This document shows positions 48,398-57,737 of a stretch of DNA of 64,000 nucleotides, piece after piece; positions within the stretch are counted from its first letter, which is position 1, and the number at the start of each line of letters is the position of its first letter. The notes under the pieces were generated by a model. That model saw only the letters and a list, made by a program, of their open reading frames with translations, had not been told where the DNA came from and ran no database searches. Source of the stretch: Agarilytica rhodophyticola (GTDB lineage Bacteria; Pseudomonadota; Gammaproteobacteria; Pseudomonadales; Cellvibrionaceae); NCBI RefSeq assembly GCF_002157225.2, contig NZ_CP020038.1, positions 3,378,501-3,442,500 on the forward strand, in the 5' to 3' direction. A program made the translations under genes and the position numbers.

Positions 48398-50332
48398 ATG
48401 GGTGATCTGACTCAAGATGGTAGACTCATATCTGTAAGTGATTTTTCACTTGGTAAAGATACGTTCATACTCACTCATTTTGATGGGGTTGAGTGTATTT
48501 CGGATATTTTTAATTTTGAGCTTACAATGATTTCCGAAAACCTTAACATACTACCAAAAAGTGTGGTTGGCAGGCAGGTTACTGTCACCGTGCATGGTAG
48601 TTATGAACGATCCTTTCATGGATATATTCGCACCTTTAGCCACGGTGAAGTCACCCATCATAATATGCGTCAATATAAAATGCGAATGGTTCCATGGTTA
48701 TGGTTTTTGCAAAAAACGAGTAACTGTAGGATATTCCAGAATAAGAATACTAAAGAGATTGTTAGTCAGATATTTCAGGATCGAGGCTTTTCTGATTTCG
48801 AGTTTAGGTCGGCAGGTGGCCTACCACGAGAATATTGTGTTCAATATAACGAAAGTGATTTTGACTTTATTTCCCGTTTATTAGAAGAAGAGGGTATTGC
48901 ATACTATTTTATTCATTCTAAGTCTTCTCATAAATTAATTCTGGCGGATCAAACGGATGCTTACGAAGAAGTGGCTCAAACTGATTTAGAGTATTCATCA
49001 GGCTCGTCGACAAAGCTACAAATAACACGTTGGCAGCACACGCATAGTTATCACAAAGGTCAATGGAGTTTTAGTGATTATAACTTTAAAGAGCCCAAAA
49101 AAAAGTTATATTCTAATACACGAACCACCAGTGAATTCGCCGATAATCCTAAGTATGAGCACTATGAATATGCGAAAATGTATGATTTTAGTTACGGTGA
49201 TGACTTAGTAGAAATCCGCTTAGATGCAGAAGAAGCTGCAATTGATACAATAGAAGGTGATAGTAATTGTTCAAGCTTCTTCGCAGGCGCGAAATTTAAA
49301 ATAAATAAACACGAATGCAGCTCTGAACTAGGTGCTTATAGAATTACGCGGGTTTATCATAAGGCCTATGATCAATCACACCTTAGCGATGCGAATAAGA
49401 GCTGTGAATATAGTAATAACTTTATATGTATTCCTGCCAAAGTACACTTTCGGCCACCTAAAATCCATAGCAAACCTAAAGTGGTGGGGCCCCAGTCAGC
49501 GATAGTAACTGGCCCGGCTGGTGAGGAAATTTATGTCGATGAATTTGGTCGTATTAAGGTACAGTTTTATTGGGATAGAGAAGGGAAGTTGGATGAAAAC
49601 ACTACCTGCTTTATTCGTGTTATGCAGGTTTGGGCAGGAGCCCAATGGGGAGCATCGTTTATTCCTCGTATAGGCCATGAAGTTATTGTCGACTTCGTCG
49701 ATGGCGATTGTGACAGGCCGATAATTACTGGCACAGTATACAATGGCAAGAATAGGCCACCTTTTGATTCAAAAACTAAAAGTGGTATTCGCACACGTTC
49801 AACCAAGGGCGGCAGTAAGCCTCACTGTAATGAATTAATTTTTGATGATAAAAAAGATAATGAGCAAATTTTTATTCATGCAGAAAAGGATATGGATACT
49901 GAGATTGAGAATAATGAAACCCTTACGGTAGAAAATGATCGAACTAAGATCATCATGCACGATGAAAATTCAACAATTGAAAATGACCGTAACAAAACTG
50001 TTAATAACAATCAGACCGAAAAAATCAAACATAAAAAAACCATTGAAGTAGGTGATGATCATAATGAGAAAATTGGAAAAAATATGATTGTTGCAGTAGG
50101 TAAAGATTTAAAAGAAAAAGTCGACGACAACCATATTGAGACTGTAAAAAACGACTATAAACTAAAAGCCAAAACTATTTACTTGAATGCTGACGATCGC
50201 ATTGTTTTTAAAACGGGAGCGTCCAAAATTACTATGAATAGTAACGGGGATATTGTAATTAGTGGAAAAAATATATATGAAAATGCCTCGACTAATGTAG
50301 TCATGAAAGCCAATAAGATAACCTCAAACTAA
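48398..50332 (+). CDS. vgrG: Type VI secretion spike protein VgrG (TssI)
   Basis: 644 residues from the ATG at 48398 (MGDLTQDGRL), with AAAGGA upstream; an earlier in-frame start at 48347 lacks family match. It has a gp27-like base (about 10-340), a gp5 OB-fold (about 375-470; TGPAGEEIYVDEFGRIKVQFYWDREG, SFIPRIGHEVIVDFVDGDCDRPIITG) and a C-terminal beta-prism built from short repeats of N-D-R-x-K-x-V and D-N-H-x-E-x-V type (about 510-600). There is no extra effector domain, so cargo must ride on adaptor or PAAR-like proteins encoded downstream. First gene of the effector island. Confidence 0.95.
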   Translation: MGDLTQDGRLISVSDFSLGKDTFILTHFDGVECISDIFNFELTMISENLNILPKSVVGRQVTVTVHGSYERSFHGYIRTFSHGEVTHHNMRQYKMRMVPWLWFLQKTSNCRIFQNKNTKEIVSQIFQDRGFSDFEFRSAGGLPREYCVQYNESDFDFISRLLEEEGIAYYFIHSKSSHKLILADQTDAYEEVAQTDLEYSSGSSTKLQITRWQHTHSYHKGQWSFSDYNFKEPKKKLYSNTRTTSEFADNPKYEHYEYAKMYDFSYGDDLVEIRLDAEEAAIDTIEGDSNCSSFFAGAKFKINKHECSSELGAYRITRVYHKAYDQSHLSDANKSCEYSNNFICIPAKVHFRPPKIHSKPKVVGPQSAIVTGPAGEEIYVDEFGRIKVQFYWDREGKLDENTTCFIRVMQVWAGAQWGASFIPRIGHEVIVDFVDGDCDRPIITGTVYNGKNRPPFDSKTKSGIRTRSTKGGSKPHCNELIFDDKKDNEQIFIHAEKDMDTEIENNETLTVENDRTKIIMHDENSTIENDRNKTVNNNQTEKIKHKKTIEVGDDHNEKIGKNMIVAVGKDLKEKVDDNHIETVKNDYKLKAKTIYLNADDRIVFKTGASKITMNSNGDIVISGKNIYENASTNVVMKANKITSN

Positions 50333-50402
50333 CCCGATAATAAGGGATATATGGTGATTTTGGGATGGCAACAATGTGTAAAAGAAGTGTGGGTGAAATA
50401 CT

Positions 50403-50930
50403 ATGAATGACAAAACCAGACACTTAACTGACGAAAATGCTAGGTATGAATCTAGTCAGCAGGGTAATGCTGATGGAGATTTAACAGTCGCTTGTATTAT
50501 CGCTGTTAATGAAGACGGGCGGCCAGAGCTTAGATTCGATGATAATACAACAGCAATTGCTCTAGCGACAGTTAAGATAGAAAGCCACCATATGGGCCGA
50601 CGTGCAGTTATTATGTTTGTTGATAAAGACTGTACGCAACCTGTCGTTATCGGAATGCTAAAAAGTCGACTTGATGACCTACTTGATGCTAGTACGGATC
50701 AATCTTTGAATAATAATATGGATTATTACTTGGCTGATGAGAAGCCAAAAAGTGTACATGTGGATGGTCGTAAAGTCATTATTGATGGTCAGGATGAAAT
50801 TATTCTGCGTTGCGGTGAATCGAGTATTACCTTAAATAAAGATGGTAAAATTTCAATTCGTGGAAAATACTTACTTAGTCGCTCCAGTGGCGTTAATCGT
50901 ATTATGGGAGGTGCTGTTAACATTAACTAA
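50403..50930 (+). CDS. DUF6484-like T6SS accessory protein
   Basis: 175 residues. It resembles the DUF6484 family found beside vgrG: a small OB-like domain (about 25-90; VACIIAVNEDGRPELRF, GRRAVIMFVDKDCTQPVVIGML) followed by a beta-prism-like tail (HVDGRKVIIDGQDEIILRCGESSITL) like that at the VgrG tip. It might extend or cap the spike. It lies 70 bases after vgrG. Role inferred from context. Confidence 0.8.
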   Translation: MNDKTRHLTDENARYESSQQGNADGDLTVACIIAVNEDGRPELRFDDNTTAIALATVKIESHHMGRRAVIMFVDKDCTQPVVIGMLKSRLDDLLDASTDQSLNNNMDYYLADEKPKSVHVDGRKVIIDGQDEIILRCGESSITLNKDGKISIRGKYLLSRSSGVNRIMGGAVNIN

Positions 50931-50971
50931 TTTAGCCCAATACATAAATCCGTCATAATGAAATATACATT

Positions 50972-51958
50972 ATGTATCTAAATAATGAGACACCATTTTG
51001 TGTTCAATTAACACCACAGTTTAACGAAGATGGTATTGAAACACTCTTTGCCGTGGTAAAAGCTTCATTTCGTATTAGCCATTTAGGGGTTTTAAGTGAG
51101 CAAGTAGCATTGCAAACGGAAGATATATACTGGGGTAAAAAAGGTAAGTCCAGCCTAAAATTTCCTGTTGACTTTCATATCGGCAAAGCGGGTACCGATA
51201 TTGGTGTTGTAGGCGATGCTTGGGCGCCTGATGGTCACCCCTGTAGGCAAATGGATGTATCTTTATCTGTCGGCGAAGTTCATAAAACATTGCGAATTTT
51301 TGGCAATCGCGTATGGAAAGGCCTTCGTCCTAGCGAACCAGAGTTATTTCATAGGATACCTTTGCGGTATGAAAATGCTTATGGAGGTAGTGTTCTTTTA
51401 AAAAACGAAGACTATTGTATAAGTCCGAAAAATCCAATAGGTAAAGGGTTGTGGCACAAAGATGCGAGAGATGACATTAACGGTGTAGCCCTGCCTAATA
51501 TTGAAGACCCTCAAAATTTAATATATTCCCCGGAAAACAAACCTGATCCCGTCGGTTTTGGTTTTCTTGCTCCTTACGCACACCCACGTAATCAATATGC
51601 AGGCACCTATGATGACACATGGAAATCTCTTAAGGCTCCTTATTTACCAGATGATTTTAATAAGCGTTTTAATAACTCAGCTCACCCGGATCTTATTACA
51701 CGAAAGTTTTTAATTGGCGGTGAAAAAGTTGAGCTTACCAATATGCACGCAGATGGAAATATCCGTTTTTCCCTGCCCAAAAAAACTTTTTTAGTGCAAG
51801 TAGCATCTGTCCATGGCAAACAGGAAATGCTGAATGCTTCTCTAGATACAGTGATTATTGAGCCAAACGAGCTACGTTTGCAAATGATTTGGCGGGCTGA
51901 ATATTGCGGCGTGAGAAATATAACTCATATAAAACGTATTGATGTCCTCAAGCACTGA
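50972..51958 (+). CDS. DUF2169 adaptor for a PAAR-like effector tip
   Basis: 328 residues. The start MYLNNETPFCVQLTPQFNEDG and the block FGNRVWKGLRPSEPELFHRIPLRYENAYGG (about 110-140) are typical of DUF2169. These proteins are T6SS adaptors that work with DUF4150 PAAR-like proteins to load effectors on VgrG. The DUF4150 and effector genes lie three and four genes downstream, which fits. Confidence 0.88.
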   Translation: MYLNNETPFCVQLTPQFNEDGIETLFAVVKASFRISHLGVLSEQVALQTEDIYWGKKGKSSLKFPVDFHIGKAGTDIGVVGDAWAPDGHPCRQMDVSLSVGEVHKTLRIFGNRVWKGLRPSEPELFHRIPLRYENAYGGSVLLKNEDYCISPKNPIGKGLWHKDARDDINGVALPNIEDPQNLIYSPENKPDPVGFGFLAPYAHPRNQYAGTYDDTWKSLKAPYLPDDFNKRFNNSAHPDLITRKFLIGGEKVELTNMHADGNIRFSLPKKTFLVQVASVHGKQEMLNASLDTVIIEPNELRLQMIWRAEYCGVRNITHIKRIDVLKH

Positions 51959-51982
51959 CCGCAAAAAATAGGCGATTGAGAA

Positions 51983-53287
51983 TTGAATTATTTTAAAGAT
52001 ATTGTCGAACAGCACTTTGAAGAAGCCGCATTTTTGTGGACTCTGAGAGCAAATGTGGCGAAAAAATCTAGTTTTACCCAAGTTGAGCTCGCTAAACTGG
52101 AATCTCGTATCGATCATAATTTGATGGGGCTGATACTCTCTTTCGACGAAGCATGGCAATTGTGCCTAGATGCAATTGGTATACAAAAGGATTCAGCCGG
52201 TGAGCAAAGATCAATTGATCCTGGATGTATTTTTGTTGCAGCTGTTATCGCATTTCAACTGGGTATTACTGACAGAGAAGGCGAAAACAGTGGTAGGGTA
52301 CGTACAGTTTTAAATACCGCAAAGAATGAGGTACTTGTTAAGGCAGTCGTGTCGGCTCTTGCTTGGATTCCCGCGAAAATTGGTCATACTTGGATTAAAA
52401 CCTTATTAGATAGTAATAATCAGAAGTATCAATACTTAGCTATTTGTGCGTGTTCCGCGAAACGGGTTCATCCTGGTGATAGCTTATCAAAAATTCTCCA
52501 GAATGAGGATAATATTACCGATACTGCTCTGTACAGCCGAGCGTTAAGGTTAGTGGGTGAGCTTAAAATAAGAGACTATTATCCTCTTCTGAAAAAGACT
52601 ATCTCACGTTATGGTAGTTGTTCAGAGTTTGTATTTTGGGCTCAGTGGTCTCAGGCTTTTATCGGCGAACGCCATCAACTTGACTCAATCAAAAAGAATA
52701 TCTTTGTTTCTGGAAAGCTGCAAGAATACGCTATTAATGTGGCTTTCAGGATACTTCCCAATAAAGAAGCAAAACAATATGTAACGTTATTATTACAAGA
52801 GGAGAATAATCAAGATGCAAATGATTTACGGATTGCACTTCAAGCGATTACTGCCTTAGGGGATCTCGCAGCAGTTCCTTGGCTGATCGATAAAATGGAT
52901 GACCCCGCTATCTCTCGTTACGCGGGTTTATCTTTTACGCTCCTTACCGGTGTCGATCTGGAACAGCATCAGTTAATCGATATAGAACGGGGGCAAAAAA
53001 GTCGTCTTAGGGAAACCTTTGGTACTGAGCCAGATGATGAGTTACCTTGGCCCGATAGTAAAAAAGTAAATAGTTTATGGCAGCACCACCGCAATGGCTT
53101 TAGTTATGGTGATCGTTATTTTCTAGGGGATAAAATATCTGAAGAGAAATTAAACTACCATTTGACTAATGGCACACAACTTAAGCGAGCACCAGCTGCT
53201 ATCGAGTTAGCGTTATTACATCCTCGCGCACCTTATATTAACATCTGCGAAAAATGCCAGCCCCTCGCTAATGAGCAGGTGGCCTGA
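51983..53287 (+). CDS. TIGR02270-type HEAT-like repeat protein, T6SS island
   Basis: 434 residues starting at a TTG (51983), because the N-terminus NYFKDIVEQHFEEAAFLWTLR matches the family and no ATG is nearby. The protein is helical with HEAT-like repeats (for example ITALGDLAAVPWLIDKMDDPAISRYAGLSF at about 290-320) and a Cys pair CEKC near the end. TIGR02270 proteins recur in T6SS effector clusters with DUF2169 and DUF4150; the function is unproven. It ends 3 bases before the ketosynthase-like gene, so the two are co-translated. Confidence 0.82.
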   Translation: MNYFKDIVEQHFEEAAFLWTLRANVAKKSSFTQVELAKLESRIDHNLMGLILSFDEAWQLCLDAIGIQKDSAGEQRSIDPGCIFVAAVIAFQLGITDREGENSGRVRTVLNTAKNEVLVKAVVSALAWIPAKIGHTWIKTLLDSNNQKYQYLAICACSAKRVHPGDSLSKILQNEDNITDTALYSRALRLVGELKIRDYYPLLKKTISRYGSCSEFVFWAQWSQAFIGERHQLDSIKKNIFVSGKLQEYAINVAFRILPNKEAKQYVTLLLQEENNQDANDLRIALQAITALGDLAAVPWLIDKMDDPAISRYAGLSFTLLTGVDLEQHQLIDIERGQKSRLRETFGTEPDDELPWPDSKKVNSLWQHHRNGFSYGDRYFLGDKISEEKLNYHLTNGTQLKRAPAAIELALLHPRAPYINICEKCQPLANEQVA

Positions 53288-53290
53288 AAT

Positions 53291-54358
53291 ATGGTAACAA
53301 TTACTGATTTGGGCATAATTACTTCGCTAGGTGACGACATTGGCAAAATAAATGCTGCAGTGAATGCAGGAATAAATCGTTTTAGTGAAACGGATATTTA
53401 TGGTAGTGACGATGATCCCGTGCGTCTATCTTGCGTGCCCGAGGCGGCGCTGGAAAGTGTTGTCTTTAACAGAGGGCTACGAGGTAGATTAAGCTTTTAT
53501 CAAAAAAGGCTTTTGCGTCTTGCTATTTTGGCTGCTAGAAAAATGGCATCTAATCGTATGTCAAAAACTATTCCATTATTCTTAGCCGGCCCAGAAAACT
53601 ACTGCCATGGGGATGTAATCAATAGCGTATTTTTGGAAAGCCTAATGCAATATATTCCCTTTGACATTAATAGCACCGATAGTTGTTTCATTAACGGCGG
53701 GCGCACAGGTTCGATGGTGGCTATACAGTCGGCTTTGGCGTATTTACAATCCGGTAAAGGTGATACTGCACTGGTAGGAGCTGTTGATAGTTTCTACGAC
53801 GATGAGGTATTAGGGTTTTTAGATGAACACCATCGTTTATTGAAGATGGATGGTAGTGACGGTTTTATCCCTGGCGAAGGTGCTGTTTTTCTCTTACTGA
53901 AGTCGGTGGATGCCGCCAGAGGGAGCAAATTAAAGTCGTTTATATCTATGCAATGCCCAGCATTGCATTACCAACAAAAAAATACGATCTCATCACATGC
54001 ATTGTCGGCTGATCTCAGTCGTGTGATAGCCTCATGTTTGGATAATATTGACATGCATACTAAGACGAATGATCAGAAAAAAATTAAGCATATTATCAGC
54101 GGCGAAAATGGTGAAATGCAGCCGGCAAAAGTCTTGAATGTCGCTATTACGCGTAATCAAAAGAGTATCGATAAAAATTATCTGATACATCGTCCAGCAC
54201 AGTACCTTGGAGATCTAGGTGCGGCCTTTGTCCCCGCAGCTATTGCCTTAGCGGGAATTAAAATGAGAATGCAATATATTCCAAATATCGTTATTTGTTG
54301 TATATCTGACTCAGGTGTTTGTGGCGCTTTATCTATGAGGCTACTGGCGAAAGATTAA
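53291..54358 (+). CDS. Ketosynthase-fold protein lacking the catalytic triad, T6SS island
   Basis: 355 residues of thiolase/beta-ketoacyl synthase fold. The nucleophile loop that reads TACATG in FabF reads NGGRTG here (135-140), with Gly137 in the Cys position; C132 lies five residues early. The first His region (HGTGT) is replaced by ISGENGEM and the second (GHxxGAAG) by YLGDLGAAF. VGAVDSF and GFIPGEGAVFLLL remain recognisable. So it cannot be a normal condensing enzyme; a structural, chaperone or acyl-binding role for the effector is more likely. Similar thiolase-like genes are known in T6SS clusters. Confidence 0.82.
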   Translation: MVTITDLGIITSLGDDIGKINAAVNAGINRFSETDIYGSDDDPVRLSCVPEAALESVVFNRGLRGRLSFYQKRLLRLAILAARKMASNRMSKTIPLFLAGPENYCHGDVINSVFLESLMQYIPFDINSTDSCFINGGRTGSMVAIQSALAYLQSGKGDTALVGAVDSFYDDEVLGFLDEHHRLLKMDGSDGFIPGEGAVFLLLKSVDAARGSKLKSFISMQCPALHYQQKNTISSHALSADLSRVIASCLDNIDMHTKTNDQKKIKHIISGENGEMQPAKVLNVAITRNQKSIDKNYLIHRPAQYLGDLGAAFVPAAIALAGIKMRMQYIPNIVICCISDSGVCGALSMRLLAKD

Positions 54359-54396
54359 TAAGGTACAGGTAAGGATTATTCAAGAGGATATTTAAC

Positions 54397-55071
54397 ATGG
54401 CACGAACAGTGTTTGCTAACTCTCGCAATTTTAGTCATAAAGGTAGCGGCGATAAATCTCTTAATAGCGCTCCTGATGTTTGTAAGACACCCATCGGCAG
54501 CGCTACTCCACCGATTCCTTACGGTATCGTAAGCCAGGCTTCAGATCTTGCAAAACATACAAAAACCGTATTTATTGATGGCAATCCCACAGCCATTGAA
54601 AGTTCGACTCACACTAAATGTAGTGGTGATCAACCGGGCGTTGCCAAAGGTATTGCTTCTGGTACTACCGGTGATAAGACTCAATTTGTTACTTTTTCTT
54701 TTGATGTTTTGTGTGAAGGAGAAGGTGTTGTTCGCCATCTTGATAGCACTACCATGAATAATGTGAATACTGGAGGTAGCCTTCTTGGCGTCAGTGACTC
54801 ACCTGCAGAATTACCAGATAACGGTACTGTGGAAGTTATTTTTCAGCGCAAACCTCATAAGCGACATTGCCGATGGTGGGCAAGAGAGAAACAATTGGGC
54901 TACGATGATCATCTTTATGATTTCGAACATACAGCGGGCTCTGACAGCGGTGACTTAGATAGCCTAGGCAGTGTGATGGCGTTTGAATTAAGTCCCGGTA
55001 CATGCACATTTACACCAGTGGATTTTTATCTGGAAATTGAAGACTGGATTAAGGAGCAATTAACGTCATGA
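54397..55071 (+). CDS. DUF4150 PAAR-like spike tip
   Basis: 224 residues. The start MARTVFANSRNFSHKGSGDKS and the blocks DVCKTPIGSATPPIPYGIV and FIDGNPTAIESSTHTKCSGDQPG match DUF4150, a PAAR-like domain (about 1-130) that sharpens VgrG and carries effectors. The C-terminal 90 residues may bind cargo. It overlaps the lipase gene by 4 bases (ATGA), so tip and toxin are coupled. DUF2169 upstream is its expected adaptor. Confidence 0.9.
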   Translation: MARTVFANSRNFSHKGSGDKSLNSAPDVCKTPIGSATPPIPYGIVSQASDLAKHTKTVFIDGNPTAIESSTHTKCSGDQPGVAKGIASGTTGDKTQFVTFSFDVLCEGEGVVRHLDSTTMNNVNTGGSLLGVSDSPAELPDNGTVEVIFQRKPHKRHCRWWAREKQLGYDDHLYDFEHTAGSDSGDLDSLGSVMAFELSPGTCTFTPVDFYLEIEDWIKEQLTS

Positions 55072-56648
55072 GTGTGGCAGATAATATTGTTGAAGTTGAC
55101 TGGGACAAAGTTGAAGATGCCCCTTTTTCAGGTTTAAAAACAGGAATTCGACATAAAGTACAAGTGAAAAGGGAGAGCATTCCTATCATCTTGGTACCTG
55201 GAATTATGGGAACAGTCTTACGGCGAGCAGGCACCGACGGGGAAGGTAGAGGCGATGATGGTTTACCGAATATGCGTTGGAACCCGTCTTCGACTTTCTG
55301 GCTGGTGAGAAAATATTTTGGTTCGTCAGGAGAATGGCGAAAAAATATGTTGGTGGGAGAGAGCTTTGACGAAAATTTCTTGGAGCCACATGATGAAGAC
55401 CCTGTTGGTAATGGTTTTCAGGCTGTAGCTGAAAGCTTCTATCATCCCTTTTTATTTTTTTTGCAAAATGCAGATAATTTTGGGCCACTCAATAAAATTT
55501 TTGATTTTCCCATTTATGCCTTTGGCTATAACTGGAGTGATAGCAATCTCAATAGCGGTAATAAACTTGTGAAACGTATTGATGAGATTATTGCTGAAAC
55601 AAAAAAGTATGCGTACAAATGTGAAAAAGTTATTTTAGTTACCCATTCTATGGGAGGCTTGGTATCTCGAGCTGCCAGTGAATCAGAAGGGGGGCGCGAC
55701 AAAATACTGGGAATAATACATGGAGTGCAACCATCGACGGGAGCCCCGGAAGTTTACTGGCGTGCTAAAGGTGGTGCTCAAAGTTCAGGGGGAATTATTG
55801 GTCGAGTCACCTCTAGTGTGTTGGGGGCGAGCGCTAAAAAAGCCGTGCCTATGTTGGGCCACCTTCCAGGCCCTCTTGAGTTGTTACCTAATAAACATTA
55901 TCAAGATAACGATGGCAGTAGCGCTTGGTTAACGGTAACACACAATAATAATACGATAATTTCTTTACCTAAGTCCGATCCATTTAAGGAGATATATCGC
56001 ATCCCGGGTACGGGTGATGAAAATCTTAATCCAGGCAGGCATTATTGGGGACTGATTGATCCTGACCTCTTGAGCCCTGGTAATGATGAAGTTGCCAAAT
56101 CAGTGTCTAAGCGGCATCGTAGAAGAGGCAGCACAAAAAACGGCAATGGAGCGGTCAATAATAATGGCGGTTTGCGTGATGAACTGTCCAATGAAGGCAG
56201 TATCGCTCCGTGGGATCAATATCTTAGTATTTTAGACATGGTAGAGCAGTATCAGCAAAAGGTAGACATTAAAGTGCATCCCGATACGCATACTTTTCAC
56301 GGTATTGGCCATGAATCTACAGATCGTATTTTAATGGAAGTAGAGTCTTATACGTTTAAATGGCAACCTTATCAAACGCGTGGGTTCTGTGGTTACTTTA
56401 CGGATAAAGATGGCAGGAAGAAGCGGGCAGAACTGAGTACTATAAAATTTGATGGGGACGAAACTGTGCCTGTATCTTCGGCAACAGGGCTAGATGATCA
56501 AGCGGCTGACACTCCCCCCCCTACAGCGTTTAATGTGACCCATGGCGAGCCTTATAATAATGCTGATGTGAGAGCGTATTGTATTCGTGCTATTACCGCT
56601 TTGTGTGCCAATCGCTATGAAGAAGTTCGAGGAAAAAAGCTGCGTTAG
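55068..56648 (+). CDS. T6SS lipase effector, alpha/beta hydrolase (Tle type)
   Basis: 526 residues without signal peptide. The oxyanion region PIILVPGIMGTVLRR (39-53) is LCAT/lipase-like and the nucleophile is S194 in VTHSMGGLVSR. FDGDETVPVSSATG and NVTHGEPYNN near the C-terminus offer the acid and the His. Predicted to hydrolyse membrane phospholipids in target cells after delivery by VgrG-DUF4150. The following Tli4-like gene points to the Tle4 family. A basic, Gly/Asn-rich insertion (KRHRRRGSTKNGNGAVNNNG, about 348-367) is unusual and may be a flexible loop. Confidence 0.88.
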   Translation: MSVADNIVEVDWDKVEDAPFSGLKTGIRHKVQVKRESIPIILVPGIMGTVLRRAGTDGEGRGDDGLPNMRWNPSSTFWLVRKYFGSSGEWRKNMLVGESFDENFLEPHDEDPVGNGFQAVAESFYHPFLFFLQNADNFGPLNKIFDFPIYAFGYNWSDSNLNSGNKLVKRIDEIIAETKKYAYKCEKVILVTHSMGGLVSRAASESEGGRDKILGIIHGVQPSTGAPEVYWRAKGGAQSSGGIIGRVTSSVLGASAKKAVPMLGHLPGPLELLPNKHYQDNDGSSAWLTVTHNNNTIISLPKSDPFKEIYRIPGTGDENLNPGRHYWGLIDPDLLSPGNDEVAKSVSKRHRRRGSTKNGNGAVNNNGGLRDELSNEGSIAPWDQYLSILDMVEQYQQKVDIKVHPDTHTFHGIGHESTDRILMEVESYTFKWQPYQTRGFCGYFTDKDGRKKRAELSTIKFDGDETVPVSSATGLDDQAADTPPPTAFNVTHGEPYNNADVRAYCIRAITALCANRYEEVRGKKLR

Positions 56649-56674
56649 TAAAGGGCACTTTTATACAGAATTAT

Positions 56675-57730
56675 ATGAAAACTTATCCAAAACAATTTAG
56701 GTCTCGCTTTGGTATTGGGCTGATATATTTTATATATATTTTAGTAACCTCAGCATGTTATGGAAAGCCAGCTGAAAATAGTGACAATAAAATAAGAAAT
56801 GAGGAGCAGGCAGGTGATGCAAATAGAGGAAGTAATATTATGTTAATTCAACATAGTGTCGGACGTTTGAATTTTAGCCTACCCAAGTCGTTTGATGTAT
56901 TAGGACGCTATCATAATATTTATCGTGTAGAGGTAAGCGCAGAACCACTTGTGGATGCACTTGTGGATGTTACGCCACAGCAATTTTGGCAAGCGCGAGT
57001 AAAAGCCCTACAAGATATTCACCAATCTGTCGGTGCCAAAACGGACACCTTTGTGGAAACTCGTATTGAAGTTAAGGGTGAAGCTAATACTTTTCATGTG
57101 CCAGCGGCTGTTTATCGATCTAATGCGACCTTTCTCGATAACCCGACTATCGAAACTATGTATTTTGCAGAGCGTGAAATACTTAAAGCAATATTTCATG
57201 CCGCTCCAGGCAAAGAGTCCAAAATATTACAACTGCTGGCACTGGTTGTAAGCGATTACCGTGACAATGTGTCTTATGGTTTTAACATAGGTGCGGGATC
57301 TTTAATTGGTGAGCCGAGTGCTAATGAGAAGGCGCGTATCTCGTTTGAAGACTCCACACTTCGATGTGAGCTTATGATAAGCACACAAACACCAGGTAAG
57401 CATTTAGAGGATGGCCCTCTTAGTGGTTTTTCTGGAAACTTGTTATCAAAATTTTTTGGCGATGTTTCAACACGTATTGCTAGGCGGGAAAGTAGGGAAC
57501 TTATGTCATTAAGGGGCGAGGAGGGCTTGCTCTTAACCAAAGATAAAACCAACAACGATAGTGAGTTAACCTACACTTGGTTCTACCCCGGAGAAACGGC
57601 TAATCCACTCAAACCTGAAATACTTATTAAAATGCAATGTCCTAAAGGCAATCACCAGCATTGCGACCAAGTTTGGCAAGGTCTATTGCATTCTATATCT
57701 ATGCGGCCAACGGTTTATGATGGCCTATAG
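56675..57730 (+). CDS. Tli4-like T6SS immunity protein
   Basis: 351 residues. The N-terminus (about 15-30) looks like a signal or lipoprotein signal (YILVTSACYG), placing it in the periplasm where lipase effectors act. The body has the two-lobed pattern of Tli4 proteins: VGRLNFSLPKSFDVLGR near the start, then RRESRELMSLRGEEGLLLTK, WFYPGETANPLKPEILIKMQC and a terminal LLHSISMRP. Expected to bind and block the lipase of the preceding gene, 26 bases upstream. Confidence 0.82.
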   Translation: MKTYPKQFRSRFGIGLIYFIYILVTSACYGKPAENSDNKIRNEEQAGDANRGSNIMLIQHSVGRLNFSLPKSFDVLGRYHNIYRVEVSAEPLVDALVDVTPQQFWQARVKALQDIHQSVGAKTDTFVETRIEVKGEANTFHVPAAVYRSNATFLDNPTIETMYFAEREILKAIFHAAPGKESKILQLLALVVSDYRDNVSYGFNIGAGSLIGEPSANEKARISFEDSTLRCELMISTQTPGKHLEDGPLSGFSGNLLSKFFGDVSTRIARRESRELMSLRGEEGLLLTKDKTNNDSELTYTWFYPGETANPLKPEILIKMQCPKGNHQHCDQVWQGLLHSISMRPTVYDGL

Positions 57731-57737
57731 ACGTAGA

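Noticed and set aside
53684-53690. C132 of the ketosynthase-like protein as the catalytic cysteine
   Set aside because: It lies five residues before the aligned nucleophile position, and both His motifs are missing too.
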